NCBI GenBank assembly: GCA_002695185.1
Contig: NZOF01000168.1
Coordinates: 1 to 36,638 of the forward strand
DNA from: Erythrobacter sp.
GTDB taxonomy: Bacteria > Pseudomonadota > Alphaproteobacteria > Sphingomonadales > Sphingomonadaceae
DNA length: 36,638 nt
Direction of reading: 5' to 3'
Below are positions 1 to 9,800 of the stretch, one piece after another. Both the position numbers and the translations under genes were made by a program. The first letter of the stretch is position 1, and each line of letters begins with the position of its first letter. The notes below the pieces were generated by a model that saw nothing but the letters and a program-made list of their open reading frames with translations, made no database searches and was not told the origin of the DNA.

Positions 1-2478
1 GGCGAAGGTCTGCAGCGTGTCGCCGCTGATCGCGATTTCCGTCCACGCGCCACCGTTCCAGCGATAGCGCAGCGTGCCCGACGATGCGTGCAGCACCGCG
101 TTGGTGATGCCCGCCGGCCCCGCCATCGTCACCGTATAGCCGTCGCCCGCAGTGGTGGTGCTGACCTGCCCCGCGTCGGCCGATCCGCCGGTGAAATAGT
201 TCGAGGTCCAGGATCCCGACTTTGTCACTGTAACATCGCTGCGCGCGCCCCCGGCAATCGCGCCGGAGGACGAGAAGGCGAAGCCCGTCCAGCCTGGCCC
301 GCCGTCGCCATATTCGGCCTGCATCGCCTCCGTGAAGGCGCGGATCCAGTAGAGCGGCGATCCGGTCCAGCTGTCGCCGACCATCGCGAAAACGATCGGC
401 GTGGTGGCGACACCCAGCTTGATCGAGCGCAGGCGGCTCGCCGTCTGACGCATCCGGTCGGGTGCGTAGACGGCACGCTGGCCGTAGGGCATCGTCAGCG
501 CGGTCAGATAGGCATTGCCGGCGCGGTCGGCGACATCGCCGCGCAAGCGGCCCGTGCCGTCGATCCAGAAGGGGCGCCGTTGATCTGGAGACAGCGCAAG
601 GATCGCGTCGCCATCGACGGTCTCGCCATCATAGCGCAGGCCTGCGGTCGCCTCCTGAAAATCCTCCAGCGGGGCCAGAGACCGTCCATCGTGCAGCCGA
701 AAATCGCCGACCAGTGCGCCATGGCCATCGATCCGCACGAGCACGCGGCCACTGGTGGGATCATATATCGAGCCCACGTCGCCATCCACGGTCGAGCGGT
801 CGTGAACGGCGACATAGGGGTTGCCGTCCCGGTCCGCTGCCTCGATGTGCAGCCGGCCGTCAGAGGCAATGCGGCCGATCTGACGGCCTTCGGGATCGAT
901 GATGATGGCAACGTCTCCATCGACTGTTTCAGGGTCGTAGGTCAGCCCGGCCGTCGCTTCGATGCGCGCGTCGACTTCCTCGCCGATCGCGTCCGAAAGC
1001 GACTGGTTTGCTGCGGCTTCGGCCAGTTGAAAGGTTTCGAAGGCGCTCTTGTCCGTCTTCGTCGCCAGCCCATTGATGCGCTGCTGCTGTTCGGCATTGA
1101 TGGCATCCGACAGCGACTGATTGGTTGCGGCCTCGGCACTCATGAACGCATCGAATGCGCTCTGGCTGACCTTTCCGGGCAAAGCGTGCTCGACCGCATC
1201 GACGCGATTGCTGAGCGCGCTCACATCCGCGCCGCCCGATATCTGGTCGGTCACGTCCTCGACATCGATGGAAACCATGTCGGTTTCCTGCCCATTGCCG
1301 AACACGCGCATCAGGGGCAGGCCGTAGATGGCACTGGGCGGGATCACATAGTCCAGCGAGCCCGGCGCGCCATCCTTGCCGATCAGGAAGCTGTAGGTCA
1401 CCATGCCATCGGCGACCGCAGGCGTGATCGCGCTGCCCATGGCCACATTGCTGACGCTGGCCTTGTTCTGGTTGAGATTCTGCCAGCGCAGCTCGACCGC
1501 GTTGTTCGCCGGGTCAGCCGGATCGACGTTTCGGCGCAAGCGGTAGGTCAGCTGGCAGGTCCGACCTGGGTAGATCGGCTTGGCGATGCGCGGAGCGATA
1601 TCGACATAGCCGGACACATCGTCCGTATCCTGCCCGGTGATGCGCAGGACCGTGCCAACCGGGCTCGACTGGACGGATCCGGCCGCGATGATGGGCCGGC
1701 TCAGCGGATCGCCGGTCAGGGCCGAGGAGAAAAGCGATCGCGCATCCCCCGCGCGATCGGGGTAGCGGGACGCCAGCGCCTCGATGGGGTCGATCCGGAC
1801 ATTGGTCGCTGCGTCTGCGGCGGCGAGCGCATCGGCGCGGCCGTTTACCGCATCAATGCCATCCTGAAGATCGCTCTCCGCAGACTGTGCGCGCGCGTCC
1901 GCCGCAGCGATGCTGTCGGCCAGCGCTTCATTTGCCGCTGCCTCGTCTGAGACGAAGGCGTCGAAGGCGGCGCGGTTGTCGGTCACCGCGTCATCGATCT
2001 GCTCGATGGCGGCGGCCTGAGCATCGACATCGGTGCGCAGGCCCGCCTCCACGCCCTGCGCCCTTGCATCGACAGCCGCGATCGAGGCGCTAAGCGCCTG
2101 ATTGGCTGCCGCTTCCGAAGCTGCGAAGGCGTCTAGCGCGCTCTGTTCCGCCTTGGACTGATCGAGGTCATCGACGCGCCCGTTGACCGCGGCAATGTCG
2201 GACATCCGACTGGCAGTTTCAGCGGAGATGTTGTCCTGCAGGTCGCCTTCCGCTTCCAGCGCCCGCGCGTCCACATCGCCGATGGAATTGGCCAGAGCCT
2301 GGTTGGCCGCACCTTCGGCCGCGACAAAGGCATTGAAGGCAGCCTGATCCACCTTGCCAGGGAGCGTCCCCTCCAGGGCATCGAGGCGCGTGTTCGCCGC
2401 GTCATCGGCGGCCGTCGCGCGGGCGATCTCCTGATCCAGGCGGACATTTTCGGGGACGAGCTGGATGATGTCGGTCAT
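1..2478 (-). CDS. Tail fibre / receptor-binding protein with GDSW (SGNH-like) hydrolase block, 3' end outside window
   Basis: The minus-strand frame is open from the ATG at 2478 to the left edge, giving 826 visible codons with no stop, so the gene is partial. The ATG overlaps the TGA of the gene before it (TGATG). Residues 42-205 hold three helical repeats built on a pattern like AFDAF..EAAANQAL..SIA..DARA. Two more follow at about 436-512, after a beta-rich stretch (about 230-430). A second duplicated element, ATAGL.YD.ETVDGD, occurs near 513 and 611. From about residue 690 there is a hydrophobic strand followed by GDSW (701-704), the block-I pattern of SGNH/GDSL hydrolases. The catalytic His would lie outside the window. 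Inference: an extended coiled fibre carrying an esterase or deacetylase that acts on capsule or exopolysaccharide. Fibre call fairly sure; enzyme call moderate. Confidence 0.8.
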   Translation of the reverse strand, partial: MTDIIQLVPENVRLDQEIARATAADDAANTRLDALEGTLPGKVDQAAFNAFVAAEGAANQALANSIGDVDARALEAEGDLQDNISAETASRMSDIAAVNGRVDDLDQSKAEQSALDAFAASEAAANQALSASIAAVDARAQGVEAGLRTDVDAQAAAIEQIDDAVTDNRAAFDAFVSDEAAANEALADSIAAADARAQSAESDLQDGIDAVNGRADALAAADAATNVRIDPIEALASRYPDRAGDARSLFSSALTGDPLSRPIIAAGSVQSSPVGTVLRITGQDTDDVSGYVDIAPRIAKPIYPGRTCQLTYRLRRNVDPADPANNAVELRWQNLNQNKASVSNVAMGSAITPAVADGMVTYSFLIGKDGAPGSLDYVIPPSAIYGLPLMRVFGNGQETDMVSIDVEDVTDQISGGADVSALSNRVDAVEHALPGKVSQSAFDAFMSAEAATNQSLSDAINAEQQQRINGLATKTDKSAFETFQLAEAAANQSLSDAIGEEVDARIEATAGLTYDPETVDGDVAIIIDPEGRQIGRIASDGRLHIEAADRDGNPYVAVHDRSTVDGDVGSIYDPTSGRVLVRIDGHGALVGDFRLHDGRSLAPLEDFQEATAGLRYDGETVDGDAILALSPDQRRPFWIDGTGRLRGDVADRAGNAYLTALTMPYGQRAVYAPDRMRQTASRLRSIKLGVATTPIVFAMVGDSWTGSPLYWIRAFTEAMQAEYGDGGPGWTGFAFSSSGAIAGGARSDVTVTKSGSWTSNYFTGGSADAGQVSTTTAGDGYTVTMAGPAGITNAVLHASSGTLRYRWNGGAWTEIAISGDTLQTFA

Positions 2479-2879
2479 CAGGATGCCTTTGTGGTGCCGG
2501 GGTGGAGGATGAAGTCGCCTTCCAGCCAGATCTCCGCCACGCCGCCGCTGGGCGTGACGCGCAGGTCATAGGCGAAGGTCTGCGGGTCGCCGGCTTCGGG
2601 CTGGTGGATGCCAGGCAGGATGTTGAGCGACGCTTCCAGGATGACGATTTCGAACAGGCCCGCGGCCGCATCGACGATTCGAATGCCCTCGCCGCCGACC
2701 GTCGTCGTCGTGCCGAGGGAGATGAGCGCGCTCCCGGCCGCGCCGCCATAGAGACGCAGCTGGAGCGCGAATGCGTAGCCGGTGATATCGACGGGCGTCA
2801 GGCCGTCCATCACCTGCCTGCGCCAGACGAAGGGCGCGTTGCGTCGCGCCACGAGCCGCAGCGTTGCCGTTTTCGTCAT
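2478..2879 (-). CDS. BppU-like baseplate / tail appendage protein (133 aa)
   Basis: Small tail protein between two fibre-type proteins. I chose the ATG at 2879 because an AGGA Shine-Dalgarno sits about 8 bases upstream; a longer frame reaching 2966 would overlap the upstream gene by 65 bases. The body is beta-rich. It opens with an Arg-rich strand, then D-I-T-G-Y, a run of short strands and a closing pattern of LRVTPSGG...WLEGDF.LHPGTT. This resembles the N-terminal domain of BppU-type baseplate proteins, which attaches receptor-binding modules to the tail. The family assignment is from pattern only. It ends in a TGATG overlap with the fibre gene, so the two are probably translated together. 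Confidence 0.6.
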   Translation of the reverse strand: MTKTATLRLVARRNAPFVWRRQVMDGLTPVDITGYAFALQLRLYGGAAGSALISLGTTTTVGGEGIRIVDAAAGLFEIVILEASLNILPGIHQPEAGDPQTFAYDLRVTPSGGVAEIWLEGDFILHPGTTKAS

Positions 2880-2901
2880 GATCGATCCTGCTGGTGAGCG
2901 C

Positions 2902-3588
2902 TCAGGCGCTGGGGAAAATGATGCAGCGGCGGCGCGCGAGGCGGATTTCCTCGCCCGCTGCGGCAAGCTGACCGGTGATGGTCACACTGAGGTCGGCCGA
3001 GGTGTCGAAGGCGAAAGTCTGCTCAAGGCCGCTCGTGCCTGCAAACCCAGTCGTGGCGTTGGCCGTGGCAACCTGCGCGTTGAGCGCGTTGCGGTTCGCG
3101 AGGCTGAAAAATATCTGCAGCGAAGCAATAGTGGTTGAGGTCATTCCCCATACCTGCACTCCATTGATCCGCAGCCTCAGGGTCTTGGCGTTGGCGCTGT
3201 TCGTGATGCCGAACAGCATCAGGAAATCCGCCGATCCATTCGGGCCCATGCTGTCCGCCGGAATGGTGAAGCTCGCGAGCGTCGTTTCAGCCGTCGTGCC
3301 CGTGAGGGATTGTTGGACCGCGGACTGGTGGATGACATGCCCGCTGTTGAGCAGTGCCCGAAGCGCATCCGCGCCTGCGAGCGCCAGCAGGCTGCGGCCC
3401 CAGCCGGTGGTCGACAGGTTTGCGATCGCGGTGAGGTCGGGGTCTAAGGGCTGAAATTGCGATCCAAGCTCGGCCAGCGCCTCATAAAGTTCGGCAAAAT
3501 TTGCGTTCGCCTTCATTGCGCCGGCGCGCAGAGAGTCGCCCGTGCCATCATTGGCTTCGGATCCAACATTGATCGATTGCTGCGCCAT
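2902..3588 (-). CDS. Phage tail fibre-like protein with INVGxxANDGTGDSLR N-terminus (228 aa)
   Basis: The N-terminus (residues 5-33, SINVGSEANDGTGDSLRAGA followed by KANANFAELY) is the widespread phage motif seen at the start of many baseplate and tail-fibre proteins. It forms a short attachment domain. A helical stretch follows to about residue 85. After that comes a beta-rich domain rich in Thr, Ser and Asn (for example SLTGTTAETTLASFTIPAD), typical of a trimeric fibre knob. The ATG at 3588 directly abuts the end of the tail-tip gene. A structural role in the distal tail is well supported; receptor binding is inference. Confidence 0.7.
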   Translation of the reverse strand: MAQQSINVGSEANDGTGDSLRAGAMKANANFAELYEALAELGSQFQPLDPDLTAIANLSTTGWGRSLLALAGADALRALLNSGHVIHQSAVQQSLTGTTAETTLASFTIPADSMGPNGSADFLMLFGITNSANAKTLRLRINGVQVWGMTSTTIASLQIFFSLANRNALNAQVATANATTGFAGTSGLEQTFAFDTSADLSVTITGQLAAAGEEIRLARRRCIIFPSA

Positions 3589-5250
3589 CTAGGCCTCGTC
3601 GAAGCTGAAATTCACGGTGTCGAAATATGTGGTGCTACTGTCGAACCGGGGCGCATCGCCCGCGACCACGCCATCGCTGACCCCGGGCGGGACAAGCGTG
3701 GGCGGAGGCGGCGCCGTGCCGGTCATCGCCAGCGCCAATGCATGTTTGGCGGTGGTCTCCGTTTCGAAGCTGAGCGTCACCGTCGGACCGCTCAGGTCCT
3801 TGTCGACGGCGGCGATCACGCACAGGTGATCGAGCCCGCTTTCCGGATCGATTACCTGCAGCGCGTCGCCCAGACGATATCGCCACAGCCGGGGCTTGCA
3901 GGGGATGGTGATGCCTGTGAGCTCGCGCCGGCCGAACAGTTCATAGGCCGCCAGCTGCGCGGCCTGATCCATGCCCGTCACCAGTTCGGTCAGGAACTCC
4001 TCTTCCTTCGGCTCTCCGTCCAGGGCGACATAGCTTTCGAAGCTGACCGCCTTCGACTGGACATATTCCCACTTGTTCGCTTCCGACCGATATTTCGGGA
4101 CCAGCGTGTTGACCCGGTCCTTGTACGTTCGGGTGCCGGGCGCGATGCGCTCCCCTTCCGCGAAATCCTCGGCGGTGATGGTGTCGAGCGCTACCTTGGG
4201 GGACTGAAAGCGGACCGATAGAAGCCCGCCTGAAATTACGGGAACCGCAGCGCCCGCCGCGCAGATGCGCTTGAGGTTGTCCCACAGGCTAAGGCCTGGG
4301 CCGTCATACACATGGCCATCGACATTCCAGCCGTTGGCCTCGCACACATTCGCGAACGCCACCCATTGTGGCCAGTCGAAGCTGTCGAAAGGGAACCCGC
4401 AGCCAATGACCTTGACGGTCTGCTGACCGGTCGCCGGATTAATCGCATATCGGCCACGGGCGTAGGTGATGGCGTTTAGAGCGACATTCCGGTCGAAGAC
4501 GTAACTGTCCTCGTCCGCGAAACGCTGATCGCCCTCGCCGCCGGGATAGGTGTCATCCTGCCGTGGGTCGTAGACGCGGGCGAAGCGAGCTACGATGCCG
4601 AAGGTCGGAATGCCGTTCGCCCAGACCTTGTTGTCCCGGTCGAAACGGAAGCTTACCATGCTGGCGCACATGCCGCTCAGCTTGTGCGCGCCGCTCCAGT
4701 CCGGCACCGCGCCCCACGGGCCCGCCAGCGCTCGCGCCTCCGGCCGTGCGCCCAGTTGATGGTCGGCGTAGAGCCAGCTCGCATAATAGCCGAGCGCCGA
4801 TGTTCCCCAGAAATTCACCGGCTGCCAGTCGACCAGCAACGTTTCTATGCCATCGATCGGTCCGCCCCCGCTCCACACGAAGACCTTGCTCAGATAGGGG
4901 TTGCGGGTTTTCTTGACCTTGCCGCCATAACCTACGTCATGCAGCTGACTGCCAGCGTAGAAGCACCGCCCCACCCCGTAGGGAATGGCGCTGTTGGACG
5001 CGATCTGCACCTGGTTGACGGATCCGATCGCCCCGGGCTTCTTCGCCGTCAGCTGCGCGCCGATCGAAGCAGCCGCGGATACGATCGTGGCGGCGGTCGC
5101 CACCGTCGACAGCGTGGCGGTGGAGACGCCCGCGACCGTGGTCGTGCCCGCGATCCCTGGGGCGAAGGCGCCGGCCGCGGCGCCGATCCCCGTGGCCGCC
5201 AACGCGACGACGCCGGCGATCATTGCGACCTTCGCGAGGGGCTTGGACAT
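3589..5250 (-). CDS. Tail tip / host-specificity protein J-like (TipJ), 553 aa
   Basis: Large distal tail protein. Residues 7-65 are a hydrophobic Ala/Gly-rich segment (VAMIAGVVALAATGIGAA and onward), usual in alphaproteobacterial siphophage versions. The body holds the family pattern of a beta domain with a conserved W..G..IDG block, then RFDRDNKVWANGIPTFG, and later tail-hub-type domains (YKDRVNTLVPKYR). It is shorter than lambda gpJ (over 1100 aa), so the fibre functions are probably carried by the separate downstream genes. It starts one base inside the stop of the NlpC-like gene upstream. Expected role: tail tip, contact with the cell surface and DNA injection. Confidence 0.75.
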   Translation of the reverse strand: MSKPLAKVAMIAGVVALAATGIGAAAGAFAPGIAGTTTVAGVSTATLSTVATAATIVSAAASIGAQLTAKKPGAIGSVNQVQIASNSAIPYGVGRCFYAGSQLHDVGYGGKVKKTRNPYLSKVFVWSGGGPIDGIETLLVDWQPVNFWGTSALGYYASWLYADHQLGARPEARALAGPWGAVPDWSGAHKLSGMCASMVSFRFDRDNKVWANGIPTFGIVARFARVYDPRQDDTYPGGEGDQRFADEDSYVFDRNVALNAITYARGRYAINPATGQQTVKVIGCGFPFDSFDWPQWVAFANVCEANGWNVDGHVYDGPGLSLWDNLKRICAAGAAVPVISGGLLSVRFQSPKVALDTITAEDFAEGERIAPGTRTYKDRVNTLVPKYRSEANKWEYVQSKAVSFESYVALDGEPKEEEFLTELVTGMDQAAQLAAYELFGRRELTGITIPCKPRLWRYRLGDALQVIDPESGLDHLCVIAAVDKDLSGPTVTLSFETETTAKHALALAMTGTAPPPPTLVPPGVSDGVVAGDAPRFDSSTTYFDTVNFSFDEA

Positions 5251-5648
5251 CAGACCCTCCAGGCCGCCTTGATTTCGAGCGGGACGAGGTTTTCCAGCTG
5301 CTCGCTATCCTGGTGCCAGCCAATCACCTTATGCCCGACGCAGATCACGGCGGCGTCCATCTCGCTGTCGCCATCCAGGACCGCTACGTCGCCCAGGACC
5401 ATGCGGGCATGGGGAATGCGCGGCAACAGGCCATCCAGCACCGTGACCAGGCCGCCGGCCTGCAGATAGGCGCGGCGCGCGCCAACGATGGATCGATAGC
5501 GGGGCATAGGCGGCGGCTTGTGCCCAAGCTGCAGCAGATGAAATCGGATCATGCGGACGCAATCCGCCCGCGCATAGTCCAGCCGGCGCCCGCGATATTT
5601 GGCGAGCGTCGCTTCCGTCGCCACGCGACGCGCTTCCAGGTCGATCAT
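5250..5648 (-). CDS. Tail-assembly protein, NlpC/P60-like fold (DUF6950-like), 132 aa
   Basis: Its position between the hub-like gene and the J-like tip is where siphophages encode a cysteine peptidase-like tail assembly protein (lambda gpK, GTA g14). The sequence shows a single conserved Cys after an acidic residue (RADCVRM, about residues 27-33), then GDVAVLDGD and GHKVIGWHQD later. This resembles the Cys...GDVAV...H order of small NlpC/P60-like phage proteins (DUF6950 type). I cannot confirm a full catalytic triad. It starts four bases inside the upstream gene and ends at the start of the tip gene. Confidence 0.6.
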   Translation of the reverse strand: MIDLEARRVATEATLAKYRGRRLDYARADCVRMIRFHLLQLGHKPPPMPRYRSIVGARRAYLQAGGLVTVLDGLLPRIPHARMVLGDVAVLDGDSEMDAAVICVGHKVIGWHQDSEQLENLVPLEIKAAWRV

Positions 5649-6199
5649 GAATTGGGCGTCGCCGCGCCCCAGGCGGTGGACCGGGGCATTCCTGTTGCGT
5701 TCGCCATGCCGAGTTCGCCCGCATAGCAGGATTGATGGAAACGGTCATTCAACGCATTCCCACGCAGCACCATGAACAATCGCTTGGCGGCACTGTCGAA
5801 CTCGACGTCGACCGACCGCGTGCCCTTCCCGATCTTGACCGCAGTGGTGTCTATGGCCAGGTCGGCCGTCAGGTCCGGCGTCCCGACGATGTGCCCGGTC
5901 TGCCGGTCATATTCGCCCAGCCAGAACCGCATGCGCGATCCCTGCAGACCCGGATTGTTGATCGCGATTCCGGCTGTGGAACTTGGAGGAAGGAAGGTGA
6001 TCTTGCCCCCGGGCGCTTCATCCCCGGTCTTTTCCTCGAATGTCTCCGCGCTCGCGATGGTGCCGAATTGCTCGTCGAAGCAATCATACAGTTCCTCGCC
6101 CCAATACACGAAGCCGCCATCGCACATCCGCACAATGCGGTCGGGAAGCTCGATCTTCATCAGCGCCACGAGGTTCAGGATCATACCCGTGAACGCCAT
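5645..6199 (-). CDS. Minor tail protein, hub-like (184 aa)
   Basis: I chose the ATG at 6199 (MAFTGMILNLVALM) because it sits on the stop of the gene upstream; the frame extends to 6262 without a better start. The protein carries a MCDGGFVYWGEELYDCF block and later RMRFWLGEYDRQTGHIVGTPDL. Short aromatic and acidic strands of this kind occur in phage hub proteins that wrap around the tail tip (the place taken by g13 in gene transfer agents). The family is not certain. The GTA-like order tape measure, distal tail, hub, peptidase, tip supports the role. It overlaps the peptidase-like gene by four bases. Confidence 0.55.
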   Translation of the reverse strand: MAFTGMILNLVALMKIELPDRIVRMCDGGFVYWGEELYDCFDEQFGTIASAETFEEKTGDEAPGGKITFLPPSSTAGIAINNPGLQGSRMRFWLGEYDRQTGHIVGTPDLTADLAIDTTAVKIGKGTRSVDVEFDSAAKRLFMVLRGNALNDRFHQSCYAGELGMANATGMPRSTAWGAATPNS

Positions 6200-6807
6200 C
6201 AGCGGGCCTCCTGGATGTCGAATTGGATATTGTCGCGAAACCCTGACACCGCCTGCTCCCATGCGATTTCACTTCCCACGATGAAGCCCTCGATCATCGG
6301 CTTGGCGACATGCAGGATCGACCCGGAAGGGGGCGGCGCGCGCAGCTCCAGCGTCAGTGGCACCGTGGCGCGGCCGCTGGCGTCGGCGATCACCGGAGCG
6401 CTGACGAAATCGAAAAAATGCTGTCCGGAAATCTCCAGGCTGATCGGCTGCCCTTCGCGAAAGGCATATTGCGGCGTGACGTTCTGCACCGACAGCGACA
6501 TGCCGGCCTGGCCTGCGCCGTCGACGACGATCGCGGTCGACGCATCGATATTGGGCGAACCGGGACGGAACCCGTCCAGGGGCCAGGCCATCCTGACCCC
6601 TTCGCTTTTGCCCCGGATCAACCGATTGACGAATATGCGCGCGGCCGCTTCTCGCATCGGCGGCATGGTCACGGCCACGGCATAGCGATTGCCTTTGCGG
6701 TTCAGGCGCTGCATCTGGCCGCCGCCTGACGGGGTCAGGAAACCGCCGAAGTCCAGCAGTCGCGGTGCATCGACTCGGGTGCCGGGCTTCTCGGGCAGCA
6801 GGATCAT
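6199..6807 (-). CDS. Distal tail-like protein (202 aa)
   Basis: The start is ATG 6807, in an ATGA overlap with the tape-measure stop. An upstream extension to 7161 would lie entirely inside the tape-measure gene and is rejected. The protein is beta-rich, with SGGGQMQRLNRKGNRYAV near the N-terminus and ASTAIVVDGAGQAGMSL in the middle. The gene directly after the tape measure normally encodes the distal tail protein that caps the tail tube and carries the hub. That positional argument is the main evidence; I do not recognise a specific family. Confidence 0.55.
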   Translation of the reverse strand: MILLPEKPGTRVDAPRLLDFGGFLTPSGGGQMQRLNRKGNRYAVAVTMPPMREAAARIFVNRLIRGKSEGVRMAWPLDGFRPGSPNIDASTAIVVDGAGQAGMSLSVQNVTPQYAFREGQPISLEISGQHFFDFVSAPVIADASGRATVPLTLELRAPPPSGSILHVAKPMIEGFIVGSEIAWEQAVSGFRDNIQFDIQEAR

Positions 6808-9800
6808 GGAATGGCCTTCGCACTGCGCCGGGCGATGGCGATCTGCGCTCCGGTCGATCCCATCGCGGCCGCGTTGTCCGCCATCGGCGCGGCGACCGCG
6901 GCGGCGCGACCATCGACCGTAGCATGGAAATAGGGGGACGGCTCGACCAGCACTCCGATCTGCACCGGCGTATAGGACCCCGCCACCGCCCGCTCGGCCG
7001 ACGCGACGCTGGGCATCGTCGGCACCTTGCTCGTCATCGTGCCGGCGCGCAGCGCATCCAGCGTATCCACCCCGATTCGCGCGGTGGACGCGGCGTCGAA
7101 CACATATTCCTGGCCGTGCACGACGCCAGCGACGGATCCGCGCGCGCCGTTCCCGGTCCACCCGCCGCTATCAAAGCCCGAAATATTGCCGAACACATTG
7201 TCGATCGAACTCTGATTGACGACGATATTCGACGTGTCCAGGGTCGATCCGCCGACACCCAGCAGGCTGCCGCCTAACTTTATGATCCCGCCAATCAGGC
7301 CGCCGCCGCCCGCCATCGCCTGCTTGATCTGCAGCCGGATGACATCGGCGATCAGCTGGTTGAAGAAGTCGCCGGCGACCCCCTTCAGCTTGATGAAGCG
7401 AGTGGCGCTTTCGGCGAGCTCGTCGTTGAGGTTTTCGAAGAACCGAACCTCGGCCGATTCCAGCTGATCATCGATATCGAACTCGGCGAGCTCCTGGCGA
7501 TATTTTTCGATCGGACTGGCATATTGCCGATTGAGGATATCGCGGCGCATGGCTTCCGATCGCTGCTGGAAGCTATATTCGTCGGCTAGTTGCGCTCGAC
7601 GCACCGGATCCTTTTCGGCTTCCAGCTGGCGCTGGATGGCGAGCCGCGCCTGCTTGCCCTCGATCTCCAGCAGCTGCAGCGCGATCCGCCGGCGATCCTT
7701 GGACGTCCCGGCAAGCTGGTCCTGCAGCTGAAGCAACTCGGCCTGACCGTCCAGTTGCGCCATTTCACCATCGATCGCCTGCTGCTTGAGCGCGACGCGC
7801 TCGCGCTCGGCGATCGCCGCCTTCTCCTTCTCGGCATTTTCCGATGCGATCAGTTTGACCGCCTCAGCCTCGGCTTCGGTCCATTTCTTCAGTGCGACGC
7901 CCTTGTCGGCCGCCCGTTCGATATCCTCGCGGGCCAGGTCGACCTGGCGCCGGTCATTGTCGGCCAGCTCGCTGATCGTAACCAGGCGCGACTGCTCCAC
8001 CCGCAGCTGCTGGTCCTTCACCCGGCTCAGCAGCGAGGCATAGGCGTCCTCGTCGCGCGTCTGGCGGTTCGCTGCGCTTTCCGCGCTGCCGTTGCCCGTT
8101 CCGGTGGGACGGCGGAATGCGATCACATCGCTGCGCTTGACGGTCTGCGTGCCAACCTTGTCGGACGTGTTCCCGCCGAACACCAGGATATTTCCCTTGG
8201 CATCCGTGCCCTGGAAGAAGCCGACATGGCCCTGGTTCCCGGTCCCGCGCTTGGAAACGACGATATCGCCGGCAACAGGCTTGTCGGTCGCCGAGCCATA
8301 GGATGCGAAGGAGCGCGCCGACAGGCTGCCAGTCCCCGGCAAGCCGTTCGTGGCCAGCACAGAATTCACGAAGGCGGCGCACCATGCGACCATCTTCGGA
8401 TCGACATTGACGCCAGCCTGCTTGAACAGCGCCTGCAGCTGCGCATTGTCGCCGGTCTCGCTCAGCCCCCGATACTGCTGCGCGCTCGTCAGCAGGGTTT
8501 GGGAGCGCTCAATGGCAATTTGCCGGCCTAGGGATGGAGCGGCCTTCGCCGCTTGAGCGGCAGCCTTGATCGCGTCATCGCGTTCCTTCGTGATCCTGGC
8601 GAGTTCGGAACGGTAGCGCTCGTTGCTGATCCCGTTCAGGGTGCCGCGCGTGATGCTTCCGTCCGGATTGCGGTAGTCTACCACGCCCTTTTTGCCAGCG
8701 CCAATCGCCTGCTGCTGGTTGAGTTTGCCCAATGCAATTTCATATCGCAGCGCCGCCGCGGCATTCTTATCGAATGCCGCTGCAACTTCGGCCTGGATAA
8801 GGGGCTGCTGGGCCTCTCGAACCGCCCGCTCGCTTTTTCCAACGGATGCGGTCAGGGTGGCCATCTTTGTGATGAGGTCCTGAAGCTTCTGTTCTGCCTG
8901 GCCAGCCATCGCGACCAACGCCATGATTTCTTCCGGACTCGTGCCGAATGCCGGTGACGCCACCTGCTTCCGGTAATCATCGACGATCGCCTGTTGAGCC
9001 GAGATCTGCTTCTGCAAATCCGCCTTGCTTTCGCGCTGGGATGCAAGGTTGGCCTGGGCGTCCCGAACCTTCTCCTGCGCCAACTGACGCTGGGTCTTGA
9101 TCGAACGATCCAGTTCTTCGTTGAGCCGGCGCTGCGCGTCGATCTGGCCCTCGATCGTCTGCGTGAAGGCCTCATGCGCCCGCCTCGTGTTTTCAGCCTC
9201 CTGCGCATCCTGCTTGAGCTTCTCGACAGCATCCCCCAGCGCGTCGTTGCCTTCCAGCAGCTTGGCCACCCAGGGCGTCAGCATCACGACGGCTGAAGTC
9301 AGAGCGATGCCCCACGGGCCGCCGAGGAAGCCCAGAAAGCCCTTGGTCTCGCCGGTGATCAGGCTGATCGCCTGGATGACCTGACCCGACTGCTGCGCGA
9401 AGATGATCGATGCCGATGTGCCGGACGCATATTGGGTCGCGACGTCGCCCAGCTGATAGGACAGCTGCTGATAGCCCGCGCGCGCCTCGCCCGACACCGC
9501 GACCTGCTTGCGGTGGGCCGCGGTGCTGGTGCCCAGTTCGCGCTCGACGGCCTGCAGCACGACCAGCTGCTCGCGCAGCGCGGCAGCCTCCTGCTCCGCA
9601 TTGACCGCGGCCGTCGCGGCCGCGACGGCATAGGCGCGCGTCGCGGTCGATGCGCCGCCGGTGGACTGGTCGGCGCGGGCGGCGGCTTCCGCCAGCGTGC
9701 GCAGGCTCTGCGCTTTCGCTGTGGCGGCGGCGGCCGCCTCGCGCGTCGCATTCGCGTCCAGAATCTGCGCGGCCGCCTGATCGGTTGGGGCATTGGCGGC

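Noticed and set aside
88..1950. Long open frame on the plus strand (620 codons)
   Set aside because: It lies opposite the tail fibre gene, is Arg/Ala/Gly-rich with no family pattern, and arises from the strong GC bias of the antisense frame.
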